Shown: positions 11,701 to 22,994 of the stretch, piece by piece | Position numbering within the stretch: position 1 is the first letter of the stretch | Layout: each line of letters starts with the position of its first letter | Source of the DNA: Pleodorina starrii | Taxonomy: Eukaryota; Chlorophyta; Chlorophyceae; Chlamydomonadales; Volvocaceae | DNA: 64,000 bases | Assembly (NCBI GenBank): GCA_030267565.1 | Contig: BRXU01000013.1 | Coordinates: forward strand, 412,001-476,000 | Reading direction: 5' to 3' | Notes under the pieces: model-generated | What the model was told of the DNA's origin: nothing | What the model saw: the letters and a program-made list of their open reading frames with translations, nothing else | The model's database searches: none | Program-made: the position numbers and the translations under genes

Positions 11701-14212
11701 CTCGACAGCCTGAGCGGCAAACGGACATGAACACGGACGAGAGGAAGGGGAAGGGGAAGGGGAGGCAGTCAGGTGAAGGCGCTAATCAGGTTCTCCGCAC
11801 GCACACTCAGCCAGGGCTCGCACATGTGTGCCAATACGGCTTCCTGCCTTGCCTGGGTTAGCAACGCCACCGAGGGCGCCAACGGCCACGCACGGTCACC
11901 TACCAGGCACTCGGGCATGTCGCCAAGCGCCCAGCACCCGCCCCAACCGGTCCGAGCGCTTCACTTGCATTCCACATCGCCCACCCATTCACTTGCCCAC
12001 CCACACACCCAACCTGTCTTCCGCTCGGCGCAGCACTCACTCACTCACTCACCCACTGCAGCGAAGCCTGCGCGTTCCCTTTGAGCGCCTCCAGTCTCGC
12101 CAACGCCAGGTAGGTGGCCTGATCAGGCTGCAGCCCAGCCGTACCCATGTACGACCAGAGCTCGTCCATCGCCGCTAACAGCTCCTCCCGTGGGGGCGGG
12201 GGTCCCTCAGGAAGCGGTGTCAGCGGCTTGGCCGGCTTGCCTGGGTGTGGTTGTGTGCGTCAGAGAAAGGGGGAAAGGTGCAGGTCCGTAGGCGGGGGAA
12301 CAGAGCGAGGGAGGCGCAGCGATGTGAAGGGCGGTGAGAAGTGGTACCGCCCCCCACCAGGTGGGAGATCTGCAGCCGCGCGTCCGGACACAGGCCCTGT
12401 CGCTCAAGCGGGTGTTGCAGTGCGACGCTTCATGACGCGTACTGGTTGCTGCTGCGGGCTGCCCTTTTTTGGGGGGGAGGGCCGAGGCCGCCACAAGCAC
12501 TTGCTCCTTTACCTCCACTTCCACCCTGAGATCGCAAAGCACCGTACGCAGCGGTCCCAGACCCGCCGGCCCACCTTTCCGCTGCTGCTGCTGCTGCTGC
12601 GTTGCCTCCTGCGCCTCCGCCATCTCTGCCTCCCCGCCGCCGCCGCCGTCGCCGCCCTCGCCGGTCGCTGCTCCCGCTCGCGCGCCCGTCGCCGCCACGG
12701 CCAACGCCGCGGGTGCCGCCTCCGCCAGCGACAGCAGCGGCAGGCCCCTCACGTATCGCTCCCACTGCTCCGCCCCGCAGGCCAGGTACATGAGCGAGTT
12801 GATGATGGGGGTCTGCAGGGAGCCGCCCTCCGCCACAAGCTCCCCAAACAGCTTCATGGCGTGCTGGGTGTGTGTGAGTGAGTGTGTCAGTGTGTGTGTG
12901 AGAGGGGGTCGAGGAGGGTCCAGGAGGGTGTGTGAGTGTGTGTGCGTGTGAGAGTGTGAGGGTCGAGGAGGGTCAAGGGCAAGAATGGCAAGGGCAGGGG
13001 TAATGAACCGCGGCAGAGGATGAGTGTGGAGGGACGTGGAGGAGTGTGTGGTTTGATTGATCTGGATATGTGGGTGGCTGGCAGCGGGGACGTCGAAGCG
13101 GGGTCGCGCCCGGAAGGAACGCGGCGAACCCAAATCGGGCGACGACGGCAATAGAGCGGGCCGCCCTCCCGCACCCCCGCCCCCATCCCCATCTCCATTC
13201 CCAACCGCCATTTCCCTTGAGGGCCCACCCACCTTGAGGTTGTTGACTTTGACTGCTTGCTGCATGGCCGGGATCTGCATGGGCAGACAGGGAGAGCGCC
13301 GGGCGGCGTCATGGGCCGGGCGCAGCAGCTGAGTTTCAGATACGGAGTTGCTGCAGATGCGGAGGGCGGCATTGTTGTTGTGGTTGTTGTTGTTACAGTG
13401 GGGGGGCTCCAGACCCTCGGGAGAGCAGAGCCAGCAGGGCCAGCGGGCCGTGCACTGTAGCGGAGGACGTTGCTTGTGCGCCGACTGTGTGCGCGCTGCA
13501 GCCTAGGTACAGTTCCGGCATGTGGGTCCACTAAGCAGTGATGTGGCTCCGCGCCGAGCTCAGCGCTTGGCTGTGCTGTGCTGAGTCCGTGGATGGCCGC
13601 TTTCGGCCTGCCTGATCCGCACATGCCCCATGCGCGCACGTCCTGGAGGAGGCAGGGAGTGTCAGGTCCCCAGGGAGCTACGCTCACCCACCCGGGGGTC
13701 CTTCCGGCCCTTCCGCTGAGCTCCAGCCCCTTGGCCCTTCTGGTTACCCTGATTCTGCTGGGCTCCATTGGGCTGCGCACCGGCGGCACCGGCATCGCCG
13801 GCACCATGGGCAGCCGGACCGTCACCTGAAGGGTTTTCAACGCCAATCCAGCAAGCGGCGGGCAAAATGTAAAGATAAGCTTGGATTGTATTCCTTTAAG
13901 TCCGCAAGGGGCCTTCTGCGGAGAACGTGGGCCAAGCATTCCTGCAGCGATCAACGCACCTGTGCGCTGACGCTTTGCCAAAGGCGCTTCTTGACCCTGC
14001 TCCGACTCTTCGCCCATGCCGAAATCGAGGATGTCGTCCAAGGCAGCCGAATCGTCTTGGCCGGCAACCGGTGCAGTGCAGGCCGGCGGCGGGAAACGTC
14101 GGCAAGCCGATGCACGCTCCGATATATGCGACCTAATAAACCAGCTTCTCAATGGTAGATGGCGTGCAAAGGTGGCGTGCGCTAATGCAGCGACACGCCG
14201 GCTCAGTAGCAT
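8725..14212 (-). CDS. PRORP: Protein-only RNase P (PRORP), 11 exons, 723 residues
   Basis: Minus-strand exons 13960-14212, 13692-13825, 13233-13274, 12575-12863, 12053-12240, 11650-11709, 11050-11194, 10343-10727, 9712-9949, 9388-9509 and 8725-9040 join with all phases closing (2172 nt). The enzyme removes 5' leaders from tRNA precursors. The N-terminus MLLSRRVAALAHATFARHL is Arg/Ala-rich and resembles an organelle-targeting peptide; a Gly/Ala/Gln linker follows, then PPR-type helical repeats at roughly 130-420. The NYN nuclease domain has VDAANVAFFGQ (Asp about 539), N-D-D-W (617-618) and S-N-D-E (638), so the catalytic aspartates are present. Odd: three of the four zinc ligands known in plant PRORPs appear replaced (C482-x-x-A485; W-M-V-P at 705-708; W-L-A at 714-716). 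Intron 6 begins with GC in place of GT. A (ACC)n microsatellite lies in the intron at about 9679-9702. Confidence 0.9.
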
Positions 14213-14720
14213 CGACGTAAAAACCCGGCCAGGTTACAATAGAAAACAAAAGAAAAAACACCGAAGACGTTAGATGGAAATGAGATGTTGTCCTGCTGTT
14301 ACAGTCCGGGTAGGATCAATATGACTACAGCTCGCTCGGATTTTGTACGGTGGCCCCTGATGGCCTCCGGGTCGGTGCCTTTCGGTGTGTTTTCCCGCGC
14401 CGAGCTGCGACGAGAACTGAAAAGGACAGGTAGGAAGGTTTTCACGCTAGATGGTAGGTTGAAAATTGATCGCGATGTTACATGGCCGACGCCACCACGA
14501 TCGAGTGGGCAACGGCCGCGCAGGGCCGCGCCAAAACGGGCGGTTGGTCACTCAGGGCACCAGGCGCACCTCGCCCTTGACAAACGTGCTTCTATCACCA
14601 AATGATGACCGCGAAACAAAATCGGCGAAACAAACGTCGCTGTACCCTGCTGTATCACACCCCGCGGAAAACGCGGCCTAGGCTATGCACACCATGCCTT
14701 CTTGCCTTGGCTCCCTTGGA

Positions 14721-14853
14721 TCCCTTCCCTTCCCTTCCCTTCCCCTCTCCCTTCCTTCCCTTCTCTCTGCCCTACTTTTCCCTTCTTCCTTCCCTCCTCC
14801 CCTACTTTCCTTACCCTTCCTTGTCCTTCTCCCTTCCCTTTTCCCTTCCCTTC
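14721..14853. repeat. Polypyrimidine tract (CCCTT-rich)
   Basis: About 130 bases are almost entirely C and T, built from irregular TCCCT/CCCTT units and broken by only a few purines. Such one-sided tracts can form triplex (H-DNA) structures. The tract sits about 510 bases upstream of the PRORP start codon. Confidence 0.85.
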
Positions 14854-15471
14854 AGATTACGACCTGTGGCCAAGCTGTAAGCGGTAGACAACGCTTGACT
14901 GGTCAGTTTATGGACTGGTGCATCTGAGAGGGAATGCCCCTCATTGGAAAGTGAGTAATGTACGAACACATACAGCGAACAACGCCGACTGACGCCGACG
15001 TGCTAGCCAAGCTACAAATTTCGTCAAGCGTTGTAAATCTTATAGCCAATTTACATGACACGTTACGTTACCTCACGTTTACATGTAAAGTGGCAGGCCC
15101 AAACGGATCCCAATTTACATGGGCTGTTTTGGGGACGTTACCTCTGTTGGCGCGAGGTCCGTACACACTATGTTTTGAGGCGGTAACGTCAAAGCGCCCA
15201 TATCATATCACTCCAGCACGATGTTTAACCCTTAGGACGAAGCCTGCGAGCGTCGTTGCCCATAATGGAACCCGACGCGCCGAGGTCGGCCTCATCGCGC
15301 GAGAGCTCGTTCTCAGAGTACGCCAAGCCCTCGATGGCGGTCTCATCGCGCTCATTGTTTGCATATTAATTGTACTAAAGTTGTGCGGCGTCGGCGAGCG
15401 GCTGTGACCGCGGCCGGCCCTGCGCGGCGTCGGCATGGCTCTCGGAAGCTCGGCCTGACCGACCACTGTGT

Positions 15472-15740
15472 CTTGTCGAGAAGCAGCAGCGCCTTGTCAT
15501 GATCCATGTTGACTTTATGCAGAACTAGCCGGCAGATAAACTCATTCGGGAGTGCCGAATCATGGTGAGGGACCGGTGCGCTTGTAGGTCGTACTATTTT
15601 GGAAAATAGTACGGCACGCATGCGCCAGCGCTGTTCCCGCGCACATAAAAGGTATTCACATAACTGCTTGGCCTTGTATCGATTCGTTATATGAGCCCCA
15701 GCAGCTTTGGTCACTAAGGCAGCTATTCATAAGTGGACAT
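15472..15740. repeat. Direct repeat, copy 1 of 2 (269 bases)
   Basis: This copy matches 15905-16173 at a constant offset of 433 with only five mismatches and no gaps (about 98 percent identity by eye). Each copy contains a small palindrome (15590-15613 here): 11-base arms CGTACTATTTT / AAAATAGTACG around GG. On the minus strand each copy keeps an open frame beginning MTKAAGAHIT, but most of the five differences change the encoded residue. Confidence 0.9.
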
Positions 15741-15904
15741 GACCACGCAATTCTCTGAGGTATTATGCGACGTGGCCGACGACAATGGTACTCCCGTCTT
15801 CCAGATACGCAATCATGGCCGCAGCTGCAAGTGCATCAAACGAAATGCCGGACCCGACGAAATAAATTGTCTGAGGATGCACGGCCGGCCCAGGCCGGCC
15901 AATG

Positions 15905-16173
15905 CTTGTCGAGAAGCAGCAGCGCCTTGTCAAGATCCATGTTGACTTTATGCAGAAGTAGCCGGCAGATAAACTCATTCGGGAGTGCCGAATCATGGTG
16001 AGGGACCGGTGTGCTTGTAGGTCGTACTATTTTGGAAAATAGTACGGCACGCATGCGCCAGCGCTGTTCCCGCGCACATAAAAGGTATTCACATAACTGC
16101 TTGGCCTTGTATCGAGTCGTTATATGAGCCCCCGCAGCTTTGGTCACTAAGGCAGCTATTCATAAGTGGACAT
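15905..16173. repeat. Direct repeat, copy 2 of 2 (269 bases)
   Basis: This is the second copy of the unit at 15472-15740, in the same orientation after a 164-base gap. It includes the same short palindrome at 16023-16046. The GC-rich spacer just before it ends in a GGCCGG...CCGGCC inverted stretch at about 15882-15899. Confidence 0.9.
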
Positions 16174-16647
16174 CATGCGCTCAAGTCAGGACCCAGAAAA
16201 CAAACCAGACAGCTCGGGACGTCCCATCTCACGCTACACGCAGCAGACTCGTGCAGACATCCGTTGAGTCAACTTGAAGGTCAGCAGGATACGGTGCCAT
16301 AAAACTGCACGACTGTCCAAGGCATGAAAAATCCAGCAATGGCTGGTGGCCACCAGCACCAGCCATTCCGAGCAAATGAAGCCAACTTGTGAAATCAACA
16401 ACAAATCAAAAGCAAGAGCCTAGGCAGCCCAGTCTCAGGGGGTTGGCTTGCGTCGGCATCGGTGAAATGTTATCAGGGCGCGCAAACTCGGGCCAAACTC
16501 CACATATGTAACACGAGTATTACTTGCAGCATCAGCAATACTGGCCGTCGAATAACATGACGAGAGTGCGGGTCGAGTTGGTTAGCAAGTTGTGAGGTAT
16601 TACTCTGCAACGATCATTTACTGAACTCCAGCATTACGGTAGGTTAC

Positions 16648-16712
16648 CGTCATCAATCCCTCAATGAATCCCTCAATACCCGATCCCGTCATCGATCCCT
16701 CAGTACCCATCC
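16648..16712. repeat. Short imperfect tandem repeat
   Basis: Units resembling GTCATCAATCCCTCAATAC are repeated three to four times with small changes. Confidence 0.6.
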
Positions 16713-17251
16713 CTTGCAAAACTTCACGTGGGTGGGTGCCTGCACGTGGCTGGATTCCCGCCCCCGCCCCCGCCCTCCCCAATCACGTCAACAACGTCCG
16801 CAGTGTCTCGTGTTATATAATGGAGCATATCACTCCCTAACCCCGGAATCGCCTGATGACCAGCCGACGCTCAATGCCGCCCTCGAATGCCTCTACTGCC
16901 GATGCCGATCGTTGCTTTTCCTCGCGCAAAGAGCAGCTCGCTCCGAAACCCACGCCCCTCACCCATTCACAGCTTTCAGCTGGCGAACGCATTGACCAGA
17001 GACGCGCTAGCTCAGCCAGTCGTCGAAACGTGTATACAGTCCATCGACTCCCCCCCTGCCCCGGCCCACCCCCACCCCCCGAAACCCCAAGCTTAGGCAT
17101 TGCATTCATACGAGCTGCTGCACATTTCGCTCCAACGAATGCACACATTCCGATAGTTGATCCGGTAGCGAGAGACCCCTTTACACAGTCCCTTTACTGC
17201 TGTATCCAGCGCTCTCATCAGCCCGTCAGTACGACATCAGCACCAAGCGGA

Positions 17252-20200
17252 TTAGTACTTGATGAAGCGGACTCCCAGATAGGCAATCAGGCGACAGAAG
17301 ATGATGTAGCCGATGAGATCCCCCGCGCAGCCGCCAATGGAGATGTAGTCCAGGCCCAGAGATGCGATGGTCTGCTCGCCAGTGGTGGTGGGGCAGCTGC
17401 CCGTCTGCTTGTTGATCTGGCTCGGAGTGCAGTACAACTGAAGGTCGTGCAGCTCGTTCAGAGAGATGCCCACGTACCTGTGGGGAACGGAGGCGAAGAA
17501 AAGCAGACAAAGCGTGACGGACAGCAGAGCAGCGGACAACAGATGGATAAGGAGAAGCAGCAGAATCGTGGCAGCAGGTTTCAACGAGTGGCGTCAAGTG
17601 GGGAAGGAGCACATTATCAAGTACATCTTGGGGCGCTGTGTGGATGCCCGGCATGGCTTGACAAGCAAACACATTAATGCGTTGTGCAAAGCTGAAATCC
17701 GTCAATCGTGCTATTGAGACTGTCCAACGCGGCTGCGCCCATCAGCCAAACAACGACCGCAGGCATCGACAAACGCGCCCGCGGCAACTTACGTGTACTG
17801 CACGTACGACAGCGCGTTGAGCCACTTGAAGTACATCGGGATGTTGGCGGGCGACAGGAAGAAACCGCCAAACAGGCGGCACACCTCCAGAGCCTGGCGG
17901 GAGGGTGCACGGACGGACAGACAGACGGACAGACGGACGCAGCGCATGATGCCGGGTCAAAGGGACAAAGAATGCACACCGGTGATGTGGATGATAAAGA
18001 AGAGAAAACAACAGGGTGCGCGTGGCCTGGCTTGTCGCCGTGCCAGGAGAAGGCCTTGGCGCCCTCATCCCACCACCACCAGCACGCGACCCAGCCGGGC
18101 AACTCCGGTCGCAGCTTGTGGGTATGAGCTCGTGCGTGCGAGCAAGGCCTTCCTCGAGCAAACCCTCCTGCTCATGCCACTCCACAGCGCATCTGCAATA
18201 CGTACGGTAATGTCCTAGCAGGCTCTCCTCTCCCTCCACTCACCATGGGTAGGATGGTGACCGACATGTCAGTCGTGCGCGCAATCGCCGACACCGCAAG
18301 AGCCAGACTGGTGGCCGAGAGCGAGCAGAGCACCATGAAGGCGGTGAAGATGAAAAACTTGGCGGCTATGGGCTGGAAGCCCACCAGGAAGTAGACGATG
18401 CAGGAGAAGAGGATGGGCGCGGGCAGCTGCGAGAGCGTCTCGGCGGTGATCTTGGCCAGGAAGTAGGCACTGACGTGGTAGGCAGGTGCCGGCGGCTCGC
18501 TCGCGCAGAGAGGGGAAGGAGTTGATGACGATGAGCGCACCGAACATACCCTGCAGGGGCGCGGGTGCCGGGGACGCGCCGGAGCCGACAACGCGCCAGG
18601 GGGAAACAAGATTCATCAAAGCCAGGCGGCCAGCAAAAACGTCCGGCGAGCGGGGTGTGTGTGTTTTCATACGCACCGGTGCGGAACTGGCTTGGCAGGG
18701 CACAACTGTGCATAGCACAGTGCGACGCGACGCAGCGCCGTTTCGCTCCTTCGCCTTAATTTCGCTCGTTCGTACATATATTCCAACGCGCCGCACCCCA
18801 AGACACCACAAAGACACCGCACCTGGTTAATGACCGTGAAGAACAGCACGGGCTGCCGCCGCGTGACGGAGCTCTGGCTGGTGCCGATGCGCAGAAACAC
18901 GGTGCCGATGAGGACCGCCATCACCACCGTCTGCGCGAGCAGCACCAGCGTGGTGTTGCGCTTGCGCCACGTCTCCTTGAGGCTGCGCCGCAGCAGCACC
19001 CGGAACTGCGTCCGCCAGGGCGTCACGTCGCGGGGCAGTACTAGCGGCTTGGGGGTGTCAAGCAGGTGCTCCACCGCCGGCGGTGTGTAGTGGCGCTGCA
19101 GGGCGGCCTCCTTCTCCAGCAGGCTCTCCACGCTGTCGTTCATGTTGGGCGTAATCACGTCTGCGGACCGGGCAGAGCGGGTTTGGTTGGTTAGTTAGTT
19201 GGTCAGTTAGTTAGTTAAGAGGCGGTGCGCAGCGCTGGAACGGAGGCGACGGCGGTTGGCGAACGGGTCGGCACATTGCATACTTACATTACATTACATA
19301 CTTATGTTGTTGGCCTCCGCAGCAGCGGTCCTGAACGCTCGCGAACCCACCCACCCACCCACCCACCCAGGAAGTGGTCGGCGGGGTTTTCGAAGGCGGG
19401 GCAGGGGAAGCCCGAGCGGTCGAAGAACTCCAGCGCGCCCTGTGCTTGGCCCTGATACACGATGCTGCCGCGGTTCAGCAGCAGCAGCTGATCAAACAGG
19501 TTGAAAATCTTGGCTTGGGGCCTGCGGAGATTTTGCGTAACAAACGGAGCCAGATCCTCGGCACTCTTTGAGTTTTGCGCGGGTTCAAACCCAGTCCGCG
19601 CACACCCTCGCGCTCGCCTCCTGGACCACTCAGGTGTTCCGATGTGCGAACCAAATGAATGAATCGGTCGCGAGACATAGGGCAGCTCGCACCGCACCGC
19701 CAGACCTATTTGTCCACTCTCGCTTCGCCTCAACCCCCGTCCCGCTACTGCATCCACCAGCCGGCACTTCACCCCGACGTGTGAGCACCTCGACAAGCAC
19801 ATCCACCGGCTAACACCCGCGGCACAGTTACCGCGGCACCGGACTGAGAGATTTAAAGTTTCAAATCATGTCAAAGCCCTGTGTCCCAGTGACCACTCAC
19901 TGGTGGATGGTGCACACGACGGTGCATGTGCGGCTGGTGGCGAGGCGGCGCAGCAGCTTGCATAGCGACAGAGCCGTCACGCTGTCCAGGCCGCTGGTCG
20001 GCTCGTCCTGGTAAGTGGGAAGCAATCGGTGAAGGGATGAGTTGGTGAGCATCCCTCCCTGGACATACGGCCCAAGCCTCCGACCGGACCATCCGGCGTC
20101 AGTAACCCGAGACGCGCTTCATAGCCCACACCACTTCATAGCCCGACAAACGTACCGGTATGCCCCCCCCCAACCCCTTCGAGACGGGGCAGCGCATCCC

Positions 20201-20512
20201 CTGGCTTGAGAAGCACGTAAGGCAGGTATCCCGAGTCCTCGACCACCAGTCATTTGGCAGCCATGCAGTGCAGTGCAATGCAGGGCCGCTTGCACCCACA
20301 CCGCCCTATTTACCACCCCACTCACTCCCCCAGACCCTCACTCACCGACCCGCCACATTGCCCACACCACCCTTCCACCAACCCACCAGGAACAGCAGCG
20401 ATGGTTTTGTGAGCAGCTCCATGGCCACACACAGCCGCTTGCGCTCCCCTCCGCTGATGCCCTTCTTCATGGGGCTGCCCACGATGACTCCGCCCACGTG
20501 CGTAAGGCCCAC
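17252..20512 (-). pseudogene. ABCG (White-type) half-transporter, 5' truncated and frameshifted
   Basis: Exons read on the minus strand: 20387-20512, 19901-20007, 19367-19521, 18823-19160, 18244-18550, 17793-17893 and 17252-17477. They encode the ABC signature SGGERKRLCVAMELLTKPS, Walker B/D-loop DEPTSGLD, the switch His in CTIHQ, then an ABC2 membrane domain with several hydrophobic helices (for example FFIFTAFMVLCSLSATSLAL) and a C-terminal GVRFIKY. Joins are in phase except in exon 18244-18550. There the frame runs SLRERAAGT, and the expected continuation YHVSAYFLAKITAETL lies in another frame across position about 18481, consistent with a net +1 (probably 4-base) insertion. I found no Walker A motif or N-terminal half in the 2.5 kb upstream. 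Either this is a pseudogene or a truncated copy, or the frameshift is a sequencing error and a distant 5' exon was missed. The substrate (lipid, sterol or pigment in the family) cannot be told. Confidence 0.72.
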
Positions 20513-20531
20513 CTGCAAACAAACACGGCGG

Positions 20532-20590
20532 CCCCAAAACATACCAAATTGATGCTGGTCTGGCGCCCCCAAAACATACCAAATTGATGC
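20532..20590. repeat. 35-base unit, 1.7 copies
   Basis: CCCCAAAACATACCAAATTG followed by ATGC occurs at 20532-20555 and again at 20567-20590. It lies immediately upstream of the first surviving ABCG exon. Confidence 0.85.
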
Positions 20591-22310
20591 GTGTGGAATG
20601 GACAGATTGTCCATAAATGCCACGAAGCAAGGCGCCTATCCAGTGGGCGGGAATCTGGCCGAGCAGCCACTGCCGGCTGCCCACCGCATCGCTATCCGAA
20701 TGCATGGCGGCAGCCTCCTACCGCCGCACACCGCTTTCGCGAATGCTACTTTGGCCCGCCAGCCTGGTTTAGGGCCGCCTGGCGCGGATGCCCGCGTCCC
20801 GCCCTTCTACCCGGCGTCGAGCTCAATGAGCGGCTGCGCGGATCCAACCCTCCCCAACCCAGGAGCGGCACCAGCAGCAGCTGCAGCAGCCACTGCCGGC
20901 AAGAGGCCGAGGCGTGAGGAACTCCGTGCATCGCCCGCCCTTCTTGGGTCCCTGCAGCTGCAGCTGCCATCAGCGCCATGCTCCCATGAGCACTGCTGCC
21001 GGCTTGGCGTGGGGTACCTGGGTCCAAGGGCCAGTCGTTGGACAGCTGCCAGCTGCCAACGCGCATGTGTCCGCAGACGGCCGCTGAGCCCATCAGGCAA
21101 GTTGTCAATCTGGCAAGTAAGTGATCTCCCCAGCGGTAACCAAGCTCCTGCAGCCCCAGGCTCATGCCCAACTGTATCGCGCCTAAACTACAGCAGTCTC
21201 GAGCCGGCGCCTGGCGGCTGCCCCTCCTCCGCCGAGAGATGGCTTCACACCCACGCCACCTGGCACACACCCTCCGGTGACGTTTGCCGCCGCCGCCGCC
21301 GCTGGGTCGCCTCGTCGCGGCGCGCGTGTGCACCGGCCGCAGAACACGCCACGCCACGCGCCGGCCGAACCAGAATCGCCGAAAGGTAGTGGGTGAAATC
21401 TGGTGGTTAAAGGTGGTAGTGGTTACAGAGGGCTCCTGCACCACCGAAGACTGCGGTAGTTCAGAAGCAATCTGAAGGGTAGAGGCCAGTGGTCCAGCTG
21501 GCCGAGCACCGCTACCAGTGTCGTGCTATTCCGAGCACACACACACACAACCTCACTCGTACTTCCGTATTTCTTGACCGCGAGCGCATACACACCAGTC
21601 TGTAGGATTGCGGGATGCGTCGCCGCCACCTCATTATCATCATCTCAGCCAATACTCGCCTAGTCACGCAAACTTTCAACACAACATGTGTCGTACATGT
21701 CCCGAAGCCCTCTCGAACGACAATCTCGAACGATGCACCGGTGGCGGCCCGGGCGCCAATACAGACTACGTGCATTTCTTCCAGCACAGCAAATGACGGG
21801 GCCCCGCTATCTCTCCTGAAACTCACAAATAGATTCGAATCTCACCTGCCGTAAAAATCTGCTCCTGTAAATAGGTTCCGTCTAGTCTCGCGCAAGAAGG
21901 GCCAGAAGGACCGCTTGCGGCGCCCTAAAGCCCGCCGGCGGCTGCTTCTCACCGGGATTTCACCGACCGACCACCCGCCGGGTTCGTCATCAAGACGTTG
22001 GGCTGCGGCGTGCACTGTAACCGCACCGCGCGCAATTTCACCACCGTCCACAGGATAAACGATACCTGGTTCGTTATGGAATTGTCTCACGCGTTCTCTC
22101 CTAAACACGGCCACGCGGGGACGATAAGGGAGTGCAAGCCAGCCTGCCTCAATGCGCTTCAATACGTTTCACGCCCCGGGGCCACCATCCCTCACGTAAC
22201 ACCTTGAAAAAGCAGTGAAAACACAGCCCCCAAGAAACCCTAAGACTTATCGGCATGCCCGTGTGCCCCCCACCCGCACCTGCTCACAGAACCACGCGAG
22301 GGGTGATGCC

Positions 22311-22385
22311 CACCGTACGACCCAAAACACACCGTACGCCCCAAAACACACCGTACGCCTCAAAACACACCGTACGCCCCAAAAC
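22311..22385. repeat. 19-base minisatellite, four copies
   Basis: The unit CACCGTACGCCCCAAAACA is repeated four times head to tail (22311, 22330, 22349, 22368) with single-base variation in the first and third copies. Confidence 0.88.
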
Positions 22386-22555
22386 CCGCTTAAAGATGGC
22401 TTTGCCGACCGAACACAACCCGTCAAGGGCGCTGCCCGCCGCTGACTTTTAACTTGTACTTGGGGATGCCTGCCTGTACTCATCCCTCTCGCGTCCCTTC
22501 ACTCTACACAGAACAATACGTACGTCCACTGGGTGGTGGCGCTGCAAGGCCGCAG

Positions 22556-22580
22556 CTAAAACCCTAAAACCCTAAACCCC
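22556..22580. repeat. Short interstitial telomere-like sequence
   Basis: Two tandem CTAAAACC units followed by CTAAACCCC match the C-rich strand of the TTTTAGGG telomere repeat known from Chlamydomonas. Only two to three units are present, so chance is possible. Confidence 0.55.
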
Positions 22581-22994
22581 AAAAGCAGCAGCAGGGGGCA
22601 CTGCGCGTCGCCAAAACCCAGCCCAAGGGACGAAGGACCGAAGAGCCAAACTTGAACGTCCTGGCCGAAACGCCTACGCGGCGTGTTCCCATCCCCCGCT
22701 CCGAAAGGCGGGGTGACGCAGGAGATGCCACCCGGGCCCTCTACACAACATCTTCATCAGCCGCGGCTTCTCGCCTGGCACACAGGAGCCACACACAGAC
22801 ACAGACGCGCAGCAGCAGGCGTCGAAACGCCAACAAACACGACACACACAGTCAACAGGGCAGCCAACAGGGCAGCCGCACGAAAGCGTGCCGGCGCAAA
22901 ACCTTCCACAAACACACACCACACACACAGCACACACGCAGGCTTGTTGTGCGACGGGTGATGCCGCCACGACAGGCGCCGAGTCCCTCGACGC

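Larger units (their letters stand above)
14213..17251. other. Intergenic region between PRORP 5' end and ABCG 3' end
   Basis: The PRORP promoter should lie in the first few hundred bases upstream of 14212. The rest is more AT-rich than the genes and carries a pyrimidine tract (14721-14853), a pair of 269-base direct repeats and a short run of CATCAATCCCTCA-like repeats. TTACA at 17181-17185 may be the minus-strand TGTAA signal of the ABCG-like gene. No gene could be supported. Confidence 0.5.
20513..22994. other. Repeat-rich region between the ABCG remnant and the K-Y-D repeat gene
   Basis: No supported exon was found on either strand, notably none with an ABC Walker A. The stretch holds a 35-base partial tandem repeat (20532-20590), a 19-base minisatellite (22311-22385) and a CCCTAAAA-type motif (22556-22580). 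The last ~50 bases should be the 3' flank of the minus-strand gene that ends at 22995. Confidence 0.55.

Noticed and set aside
22311..22385. CRISPR-like array
   Set aside because: Units are directly adjacent with no unique spacers and the genome is eukaryotic; this is a minisatellite.
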